This document shows, piece after piece, positions 1-4,988 of a stretch of 7,953 bases of DNA. The notes under the pieces were generated by a model. The model saw nothing but the letters and a program-made list of their open reading frames with translations. It ran no database searches and was not told where the DNA came from. Numbering within the stretch: the first letter of the stretch is position 1; each line of letters opens with the position of its first letter. Origin of the DNA: Enterococcus_G camelliae (lineage in GTDB: Bacteria; Bacillota; Bacilli; Lactobacillales; Enterococcaceae). The position numbers were made by a program, and so were the translations under genes. Where the stretch lies: positions 1 to 7,953 of the forward strand of contig NZ_JBHUMO010000031.1 in assembly GCF_042685105.1 (NCBI RefSeq), given 5' to 3'.

Positions 1-107
1 ACTGCCAGACAAGGGTTAAATCGTTGGTAACACTGGATTATTGAGTAATTCGCTGTCTATAAAGGTTTTTTGATTTTTTTATGCATTTGATATTGCAATT
101 AAGCTTC
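1..107. other. Unidentified sequence beyond the alpha-galactosidase break point
   Basis: On the minus strand, homology to GH36 ends at roughly position 110, and the rest of the window edge does not continue that protein in any of the three frames: the glycine/tryptophan/phenylalanine/glutamate pattern expected next in the barrel is absent. The stretch is AT-rich with A-runs on the minus strand. No complete ORF, transposase motif or terminal inverted repeat known to me is visible. A short open minus-strand stretch outside the annotated frame (about positions 25-70) could be the tail of another gene, but it is too short to assign. I read this as the far side of a deletion or insertion junction. 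Confidence 0.4.
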
Positions 108-1249
108 TTTTTTATTAGTTGAATGACTTTTTCCATACCGTTTGGAAATTTATTAGTATTTATTAGCCAATCCCCATGATTATTTTCCCACTGATTGTTT
201 TCATTAGCGTACCATCCTGCGTCGATAACATAGTAAAGCACCCCTCGATTCTTTAAAACATTTAGTGTTTGAACAATGGATGCTTCACTTGGATTTCCCC
301 AAGTTGTGCAAAATTCATTGAATTGGATGGGTAATGAACTTTCAATTTGATGGTTGCTGGCATCAATGCCAGTTTGCAAAAATGAGAACAATTTTTGACT
401 AACTTTTTCTTCATTTCCAATTGCTGTTGTTATGTAGGCAGAAGGCGTCTGAAAGGATTCCATCGGTTGTATCTTCTTTTTCCAATGACCAAAATCACGA
501 TCCGCTAGACCCCCAGATAAACATAAATCTTCATCAAGTCGATACACTTCAATTTGCCATGAACCAGGTTGTGCCAACGTCACACTCCAGGAAACATTTT
601 GACTTGCATCTTCAATCGCAATATATGGAAACCAGCCTCTAACTGGCATTGAACCAAGTTGTCCATACTTTTCTATTCCTACGCCAGAGGGTTTCCATGA
701 AGGCTCTAACTGTAAGTCTTCTATCGGCTGCTTCAGTTTTCTTCCCTCAAAGCTCCATTTCGACCGATAGCGGGTCATTGATAAATTACCAATTCTATTT
801 TTCTCATTGAATGGACTCAAATTACTTAAGGAAAAACTCGAAATCATTTCTAACTCTTCTGGTGAATCAGAAAAATTTGTAAATTGGACAAATGTTTCAA
901 CGACATCATAAGGTTTATGCCATATGGCAAAATGACGATATTGATTGCCTCTTTTATCAACTAAGACTGTAACAATCTGAGGGTTATCCATAGTAGAATT
1001 AAACTCTTGCCGGACAAATTTTAAACTTTTTACAGTCTCACTGTTTCTCATCGTACTACCCGTAACAAACCCTTTAGGATACGCATCTCCAATAAGTTTT
1101 ACTTGAATCAAACTGTCTTTTTTTATTTTTTTAGGAAGATGGACATTCTTTTTTTGTTCTATGGGGATAATCATCCATTCAATAGAATCATCGGTAATGA
1201 AATACTCGATAGACAATGAACCCCAATTGAATTGGTAGTTTTTCTTCAT
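38..1249 (-). pseudogene. GH36 alpha-galactosidase, 5' fragment (truncated, about 403 aa)
   Basis: Intact GH36 alpha-galactosidases, which hydrolyse terminal alpha-galactosides such as melibiose and raffinose, are about 700-740 aa. This ORF gives only 403 aa. Visible parts, numbered from the chosen Met: an N-terminal beta-rich domain (about 1-290), then the start of the catalytic (beta/alpha)8 barrel with FCTTWGNPSEAS (313-324), YYVIDAGWY (339-347), NHGDW (357-361) and FPNGM (368-372). After about residue 380 the protein becomes a lysine-rich tail unlike the family and stops. The catalytic nucleophile and acid/base aspartates lie beyond this point in the family, so the product should be inactive. 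I chose the ATG at 1249 because AGAAGGGAG lies about 8 bases upstream; the longer TTG start at 1309 has no such site. There is no signal peptide, so the ancestor was probably cytoplasmic. A sequence or assembly junction at the window edge is also possible. Confidence 0.85.
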
Positions 1250-1405
1250 TTCCAATCTCTCCCTTCTTAAAAACATCAGCAAAAAAGATGCCAATTTGTG
1301 TCGAAACAATTTTGTTTGTCTAGAGATGGAAAGATAAGCTTGTAGTAGAGCAGAACTACGTAGATTAGATAAAGAAGAACTTTTGAGGATAATGTTCTAT
1401 AAGAC
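1250..1405 (-). promoter_or_regulatory. Leader of the alpha-galactosidase fragment, possible operator
   Basis: This is the space between the nox terminator and the alpha-galactosidase start, and any promoter for that gene should lie here. I see no convincing -35/-10 pair. An imperfect dyad with a central CG, TTGTTTCGACACAA on the minus strand at 1309-1296, has TTGT/ACAA arms. It resembles LacI-family operators in general shape only. The ribosome binding site AGAAGGGAG sits at about 1258-1266. Confidence 0.25.
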
Positions 1406-1444
1406 GAAAAAGCGCTATGCTGATTTTAAAATCAGCATAGCGCT
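1406..1444 (-). terminator. Intrinsic terminator of nox
   Basis: Positions 1411-1444 form a perfect 34-base palindrome (17-base arms, outer arm beginning AGCGCTATGC), which folds as a long stem with a minimal TTAA turn. Read on the minus strand it is followed directly by a run of five T, ending at 1406. On the plus strand no T-run follows. This polarity and its place about 50 bases after the nox stop codon make it the nox terminator. It separates nox from the alpha-galactosidase fragment. Confidence 0.9.
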
Positions 1445-1491
1445 CGAAGTAATATATGTGATACATTCTCAAAAAGAGAAAATCCATTCGT

Positions 1492-2865
1492 TTATTTGCT
1501 AGATAACACTACTTCACTTGTTTCTTTCTTCTCTTGTGCCATTGCAGCTTGTCCTAAAAGGTTTAAATAATTCCAAGGACGATCATAAACTGGTTGGAAG
1601 AAGAAGTCCGTTAAAGCTAAGTCTTCAATTGTCATTTTTGCTTGAATAAATACGGATAATGTATTGGCAGAAGCTGTACAATCATATTTAGACATGATTT
1701 GTCCCCCAACGATACGATGTGTCCCCACTTCATAAACCAATTTCATATACAGTTTTTCATTCGTTGGCATGAATTCAGGACGATAAAAATCTTCCACATA
1801 GACAGAACGTGTCTTTAACCCAAAGACTTCTGCTGATGCATCATTCACTCCTGTCGACCCAATATTGTAGCCAAACAAATGTAAGCCTGACGTTGATTGT
1901 GTCCCACGGTAACTCAATACCTCACCTGCGATATTTTTCCCGACAAGCATGCCCATTCGAACCGCATTGGTTGCTAAAGGAATATACGCATGGCCTCCAT
2001 TTGGATTGTAATTCACTGCGCAGCTATCACCAGCAGCAAAAACATCAGCTGCACTTGTACGCATGTAATTGTCTACGATAATGGCACCGTTTGGCATCAT
2101 ATCAACTTGGCCTTTTACCAACTCGGTATTTGGACGGAAGCCAACACACATGATAACCATGTCTGCTTCGTATTCTCCGGCAGATGTTACCACTTTGGTT
2201 ACCTTCCCATCTTCACCATAGAAACCTTTTACCATTTCATTTAAGTGAACGTTAACCCCACGCTTGATTAGTTCATCCGTCAAAATGTCGGTAAATTCCG
2301 GGTCTAAGTATTTATTCAAAATACGGTCTAACCCATCCACCAATGTGACCTCACGTCCCTCATTCGCAAATGCTTCCACCAATTCGATACCGATATATCC
2401 GCCACCAACTACGACAATCTTTTTTTTGTCTTCTTTCTTTTTGAAAATTTCTTGGGCTTGGTTGTAGTTCTTACATAATTGAACATTGTCCAATTCAAGT
2501 CCTTCTATTGGCGGAATGATTGGCCATGAACCAGTTGTCAAAACTAATTTATCATACGATTCTGTATGGCTTTCATCTGTTTTTAGATTACGAACCGTTA
2601 CTTCTTTTTTTGCAATGTTCACATTGGTTACTTCGTGTTCCATATGAACATCTGCACCCAACTCTGTCAATTCTTGTGGACTTGAATAAAACAATCCTTC
2701 TGGGTCCTTAACCACCCCACCTACATATAATGCAATCCCACAAGAAAGGAATGACACGTTGTCATTTCTTTCATAAACTTTTACCTCTGCTTCTGGGTGA
2801 TCACCTAAGATGGTTTTCACCGCTGAAGTTCCTGCATGTGTGCAGCCAATCACGATAACTTTCAT
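1492..2865 (-). CDS. nox: NADH oxidase, water-forming type (FAD-dependent)
   Basis: The 457 aa cytoplasmic flavoprotein is predicted to oxidise NADH with O2, giving NAD+ and (in this subgroup) water. In lactic acid bacteria this regenerates NAD+ for glycolysis and removes oxygen. Visible features: an N-terminal FAD Rossmann motif with the GCTHAG variant (7-12) including His10; the single redox cysteine Cys42 in SFLSCG, which cycles through a sulfenic acid in the Nox/Npr family; an NADH-binding motif GGGYIG (154-159) with acidic Asp177 at the end of the second strand, favouring NADH over NADPH; and the second FAD motif VFAAGD (275-280). The C-terminal dimerisation domain has DFFFQPVYDRPWNYLNLLGQAA. 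NADH peroxidase (Npr) is the main alternative, but SWPIIPPI, RPNTELV and the C-terminal block look more like Nox. I preferred the ATG at 2865 over 2883 because GAGGAGG lies 5 bases upstream and the protein then starts MKVIVIG as in homologues. The gene is monocistronic. Confidence 0.93.
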   Translation of the reverse strand: MKVIVIGCTHAGTSAVKTILGDHPEAEVKVYERNDNVSFLSCGIALYVGGVVKDPEGLFYSSPQELTELGADVHMEHEVTNVNIAKKEVTVRNLKTDESHTESYDKLVLTTGSWPIIPPIEGLELDNVQLCKNYNQAQEIFKKKEDKKKIVVVGGGYIGIELVEAFANEGREVTLVDGLDRILNKYLDPEFTDILTDELIKRGVNVHLNEMVKGFYGEDGKVTKVVTSAGEYEADMVIMCVGFRPNTELVKGQVDMMPNGAIIVDNYMRTSAADVFAAGDSCAVNYNPNGGHAYIPLATNAVRMGMLVGKNIAGEVLSYRGTQSTSGLHLFGYNIGSTGVNDASAEVFGLKTRSVYVEDFYRPEFMPTNEKLYMKLVYEVGTHRIVGGQIMSKYDCTASANTLSVFIQAKMTIEDLALTDFFFQPVYDRPWNYLNLLGQAAMAQEKKETSEVVLSSK

Positions 2866-2943
2866 AAAATCCTCCTCAATCATTTTTATGGTTTTGGGGT
2901 ATTTTCTAACAGATTCTCTATCTGTTGTAATCAGTATATCATT

Positions 2944-2972
2944 AATATATCAACGTTTGCAAAGGTTTTCAA
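2944..2972 (-). promoter_or_regulatory. nox promoter (sigma-70/SigA type)
   Basis: Minus-strand -35 TTGAAA (2972-2967) and -10 TATATT (2949-2944) are separated by exactly 17 bases, about 80 bases before the nox start. A second, overlapping pair is TTGCAA (2962-2957) and TATACT (2938-2933) with 18 bases. Either could be used; the first has the better spacing. Confidence 0.7.
2948..2962 (-). promoter_or_regulatory. cre-like site (CcpA) within the nox promoter
   Basis: The minus strand reads TTGCAAACGTTGATA. Against the catabolite-responsive element consensus WTGNAANCGNWNNCW it has one mismatch, at the next-to-last position. It lies in the spacer and touches the -10 box, a position where bound CcpA would be expected to block RNA polymerase. 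The match is visible; CcpA control is inferred. Confidence 0.45.
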
Positions 2973-2994
2973 TTAGTGCAATGCTACACGATAA

Positions 2995-3012
2995 CAGTGA
3001 ATTTTATCACAA
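2995..3012. promoter_or_regulatory. Rex-like operator upstream of nox
   Basis: CAGTGAATTTTATCACAA carries GTGA and TCAC separated by six A/T bases, the geometry of the NADH-sensing repressor Rex (TTGTGA-N6-TCACAA). The right arm is 6/6 and the left arm 4/6. It ends about 23 bases upstream of the nox -35 box. NADH oxidase genes are known Rex targets in some streptococci, so the context fits. Confidence 0.4.
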
Positions 3013-3078
3013 GAAAGAATGCTTTTACCATCATTTTTCGACTTATTTTTTTTATGATACGTGAGACTTTCACAAGAA

Positions 3079-3096
3079 TTGTTTCATATTTCACAA
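3079..3096. promoter_or_regulatory. Second, weaker Rex-like element
   Basis: TTGTTTCATATTTCACAA has outer arms TTGT and ACAA with the 18-base span of a Rex box, but two of the six left-arm bases differ. A further TCACAA half-site lies at 3070-3075. TCACAA therefore occurs three times between 3007 and 3096, all in the same orientation. It could belong to the nox side or the yxeA-like side, or be chance in AT-rich DNA. Confidence 0.25.
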
Positions 3097-3115
3097 ATGA
3101 TTCTGGCCCTATTTC

Positions 3116-3134
3116 TTTAATAATTATCATTAAA
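3116..3134. promoter_or_regulatory. Fur/PerR-family-like palindrome
   Basis: TTTAATAATTATCATTAAA is an imperfect 19-base palindrome with TTTAAT/ATTAAA arms. It agrees with the classical Fur box at 13 of 19 positions by hand alignment and also resembles the PerR box shape. It is not next to a recognised promoter: it is about 145 bases from the nox -35 box and about 100 from the -10 of the plus-strand gene. The AT-rich context lowers its value. Confidence 0.2.
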
Positions 3135-3205
3135 TGCACTACGAGATACTGGAAAGAGCGTTCTACCTTTCACGTAACATAACAATTTTGTTCGTCTTTT
3201 TTTCG

Positions 3206-3235
3206 TTGATTGCATCCCCAAAAAGGGACAATCAA
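3206..3235 (+). repeat. Bulged inverted repeat just upstream of the YxeA-like gene
   Basis: TTGATTG (3206-3212) and CAATCAA (3229-3235) are perfect complements. Inside them TCCC pairs with GGGA, with a two-base bulge on the left and a short A-rich loop. No T-run follows, so it is a poor terminator. It abuts the TATACT -10 box, where an operator would be expected, and there is no good -35 hexamer, which suggests activator-dependent or repressed transcription. Confidence 0.4.
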
Positions 3236-3237
3236 GA

Positions 3238-3264
3238 TATACTAGTATAGAACACAAAAGGAGG
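3238..3264 (+). promoter_or_regulatory. -10 box and ribosome binding site of the YxeA-like gene
   Basis: TATACT at 3238-3243 is a good -10 box. A second candidate, TATAGA, is at 3246-3251. No matching TTGACA-like -35 is found at 16-18 bases from either; GGGACA at 3225-3230 is 15 bases from the second. The ribosome binding site AAGGAGG at 3258-3264 is strong and lies 9 bases before the ATG, giving a very short leader. Confidence 0.45.
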
Positions 3265-3273
3265 ACGAAAGAG

Positions 3274-3633
3274 ATGAAAAAAAAATGGCTGATTAGTTTA
3301 GTAGCAGTTGTTTTATTAATGGTTGGTGCCTATAAACTAGTAAAATCAATTTATTTTGGTGGTGAAAACTACTATGTTCAGGTGACAACAGATGGAAAAA
3401 AAGAGACTTTTTCAGGATCCGGTGCAACTTTAACAAATTACCATTATACCTTGAATGGCTACAATGATGAGGGGCACGAAAAAAAACTAGCTTTTTCTAC
3501 TGTCAAAGAACAACCATTGCGAAAAATGGCGTATTTAAAAGTAACCTACAATACTAATAAGGGGGTCACAATGTATCAAGAAATCAAAGCTAGTGACCTA
3601 CCTGAAAAAGCAAAAGAAAAGCTGGCCAGTTAA
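3274..3633 (+). CDS. YxeA-family (DUF1093) membrane-anchored or secreted small protein
   Basis: The 119 aa protein begins MKKKW, followed by a hydrophobic segment (about 5-26). This is either an uncleaved N-terminal anchor or a signal peptide with no clear cleavage or lipobox cysteine. The extracytoplasmic part starts with NYYVQVTTDGK and continues through SGSGATLTNYHYTLNGYNDEGHEKKLAF and LRKMAYLKVTY to YQEIKASDLPEKAKEKL. This is the layout of YxeA/DUF1093 proteins of Firmicutes: a small beta-rich domain whose biochemical role is not established to my knowledge. The start is fixed by AAGGAGG upstream. Codons 2-4 form an uninterrupted run of nine A, so replication or transcription slippage could shift the frame at the very start. 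The gene stands alone, divergent from nox and convergent with the ATPase/RCK operon. The family call is fairly secure; the function is unknown. Confidence 0.8.
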   Translation: MKKKWLISLVAVVLLMVGAYKLVKSIYFGGENYYVQVTTDGKKETFSGSGATLTNYHYTLNGYNDEGHEKKLAFSTVKEQPLRKMAYLKVTYNTNKGVTMYQEIKASDLPEKAKEKLAS

Positions 3634-3675
3634 AAAAAGTGTGCGAATTTATTGTCATATTCGCACACTTTTTTT
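3632..3675. terminator. Bidirectional terminator between convergent transcripts
   Basis: Arms at 3632-3648 and 3659-3675 are perfectly complementary over 17 bases (GC core GTGTGCG/CGCACAC) around a 10-base loop. An A7 run opens the left arm and a T7 run closes the right arm, so both strands end in a T-run after a stable stem. It lies directly between the stop codon of the YxeA-like gene and the stop codon at 3677 of the last operon gene, and should end both transcripts. Confidence 0.93.
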
Positions 3676-3676
3676 A

Positions 3677-4324
3677 TTACGCAAATAATTGACCCCCATC
3701 AATCCCTGTATAAGCCAGGACATGATCGTTCACTTTGATGAGTGTGTCTCCCTTTGGAATAATGGTTTCATTGCCTCGCTTGATTGCAATAATCACCGTA
3801 TCATTCAGCGCCGAGATATCACGGATATAGTGATTGGCCAATTTCGAATGTTGGGTGATGGTTGCTTGAACAATCGAGTTATCCCCTTGATTTAAGCGCA
3901 TTAACGTGACCATATGATCCAAATCAATTTGATCAATAATGATATTGGCCAATAAGTTTGCCTGACTCACCTTAATATCAATCCCCATTTCCGCTGTAAA
4001 TAACCACTCATTTTTAGGATTGTTCACTCGTCCGATGACCCTTGGTACCCCATATTCAAATTTGGCGATGGTCGAAGTAACCAAATTCATCTCATCCGCC
4101 CCAGTTACTAAAGCAATGACATCGGCATCCACAATACCCGCTTGTTCCAAAACTTTGGGATTCGTACTGTCACCAGCAATCACACAATCAATTGGAAACA
4201 ATGTTTGTAGTTGCGTTAAACTTGCTGCTCGTTTTTCAATCACTGTTACCGTATTTCCTGAATCAATCAATGCTTTTGCAATGTAAGTCCCTACTTGACC
4301 TCCGCCAACCACAATGACTTTCAT
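3677..4324 (-). CDS. RCK/TrkA-like NAD-binding regulatory protein (second copy, canonical)
   Basis: The 215 aa cytoplasmic protein has an N-terminal RCK_N Rossmann domain (about 1-130) and a C-terminal RCK_C domain (about 140-215). The nucleotide loop is GGGQVG (7-12). Strand 2 ends in Glu30 (VTVIEK), and GD (51-52) precedes STNPKVLEQAG, the positions that contact NAD(H) in TrkA/KtrA. The C-terminal domain has the usual ending TVIIAIKRGNETIIPKGDTLIKVNDHVLAYTG. Family members form rings that gate K+ channels or antiporters in response to NAD(H), ATP or c-di-AMP. Here it is the last gene of an operon with a P-type ATPase, and no channel subunit is present. The ATG at 4324 is preferred over one at 4357 because GGAGG lies 8 bases upstream and the longer form would overlap the previous gene. 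It starts 16 bases after the first RCK gene. Confidence 0.88.
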   Translation of the reverse strand: MKVIVVGGGQVGTYIAKALIDSGNTVTVIEKRAASLTQLQTLFPIDCVIAGDSTNPKVLEQAGIVDADVIALVTGADEMNLVTSTIAKFEYGVPRVIGRVNNPKNEWLFTAEMGIDIKVSQANLLANIIIDQIDLDHMVTLMRLNQGDNSIVQATITQHSKLANHYIRDISALNDTVIIAIKRGNETIIPKGDTLIKVNDHVLAYTGIDGGQLFA

Positions 4325-4340
4325 GACTCTTTCCTCCCTC

Positions 4341-4988
4341 TTATAATGACAAAACACGTTTTAATTTATCAATCGACTCCGGTAATACAGCCACATAAAG
4401 CAAATCATCTTTTGCCAATCGATGTTCATTGGATGGAATCATTGTTTCATTGCCACGTGTCAAGGCAACAATCCGAACTTCAGCCATAGGAAAGGCTTCA
4501 CGAATCCTTGTCCCCGCTAACAGTGTTGGAATATGGACCTTTAAAATTTCAACCGGTGCATTGCCAACACTAGCCACTGTATCCAAATGATTGAACGTCA
4601 GTAATTCTTTGGCACGTGTAATTCCCCAGTTTGTCGTCGCAATTACTTGGATACCTAATGCATTGTAAATCGTTACTTTGCGTTGTTCGTATAGGCGTGC
4701 GATGACTTTAGGAACCTGATAATTATTACGAGCAATACGGGCTACCAACGCATTTGTCACATCGCTTTCCGTACAAGCAATCAAACTATCCGCCGTCGCA
4801 ATTCCTGCCTTTTCCAACACTTCTTTGTCAAATTCTACCCCTTCAACTAATGTACCTTGGAAGACACTTTCTAAACTTTGAAACTGTTCTTTCACATGAC
4901 TAATAACCGTAATATCGTGTCCTTCATTTGCTAAGTCTTCGGCCAAGCCAGAACCCAGTCGGCCACAGCCAACAATCAATATTTTCAT
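4341..4988 (-). CDS. RCK/TrkA-like regulatory protein (first copy, altered nucleotide site)
   Basis: The 215 aa protein has the same two-domain RCK_N plus RCK_C plan and exactly the same length as the following gene. GCGRLG (7-12) keeps the glycine loop. The acidic residue at the end of strand 2 is replaced by Ser30 (ITVISH), and the aspartate after the next conserved glycine is replaced by Val51 (EGVEFD). NAD(H) binding of the usual kind is therefore doubtful; ATP, NADP(H) or no ligand are alternatives. The C-terminal domain has VEILKVHIPTLLAGTRIREAF and VRIVALTRGNETMIPSNEHRLAKDDLLYVAV. Its ATG overlaps the ATPase TGA by four bases (ATGA), which points to translational coupling and matched production with the pump. 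No separate promoter is visible. The neighbouring RCK gene is a likely paralogue and heteromer partner. Confidence 0.88.
   Translation of the reverse strand: MKILIVGCGRLGSGLAEDLANEGHDITVISHVKEQFQSLESVFQGTLVEGVEFDKEVLEKAGIATADSLIACTESDVTNALVARIARNNYQVPKVIARLYEQRKVTIYNALGIQVIATTNWGITRAKELLTFNHLDTVASVGNAPVEILKVHIPTLLAGTRIREAFPMAEVRIVALTRGNETMIPSNEHRLAKDDLLYVAVLPESIDKLKRVLSL

Noticed and set aside
1..107. Insertion-sequence end at the alpha-galactosidase break
   Set aside because: No terminal inverted repeat, target duplication or transposase motif that I recognise is visible in the available bases.
1250..1309. Extended alpha-galactosidase start at a TTG
   Set aside because: The 20 extra residues are basic and unlike the family, and the ATG at 1249 has a good ribosome binding site.
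1411..1444. Perfect 34-base palindrome considered as a recombination or attachment site
   Set aside because: Its place after nox and the T-run on one side are fully explained by an intrinsic terminator.
421..2711. Several plus-strand ORFs of 60-90 codons across the alpha-galactosidase and nox genes
   Set aside because: They lie antisense to well-supported proteins, lack ribosome binding sites and show no recognisable domains.
2866..2883. Six-residue longer nox start
   Set aside because: The ribosome binding site GAGGAGG falls inside this extension and points to the ATG at 2865.
2810..3182. Plus-strand ORFs in and near the nox upstream region
   Set aside because: They have low-complexity, Cys/Phe/Ile-rich translations, no ribosome binding sites, and overlap the nox start and promoter.
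4325..4357. Eleven-residue longer start of the second RCK gene
   Set aside because: It would overlap the preceding gene, and the GGAGG site lies inside the extension.
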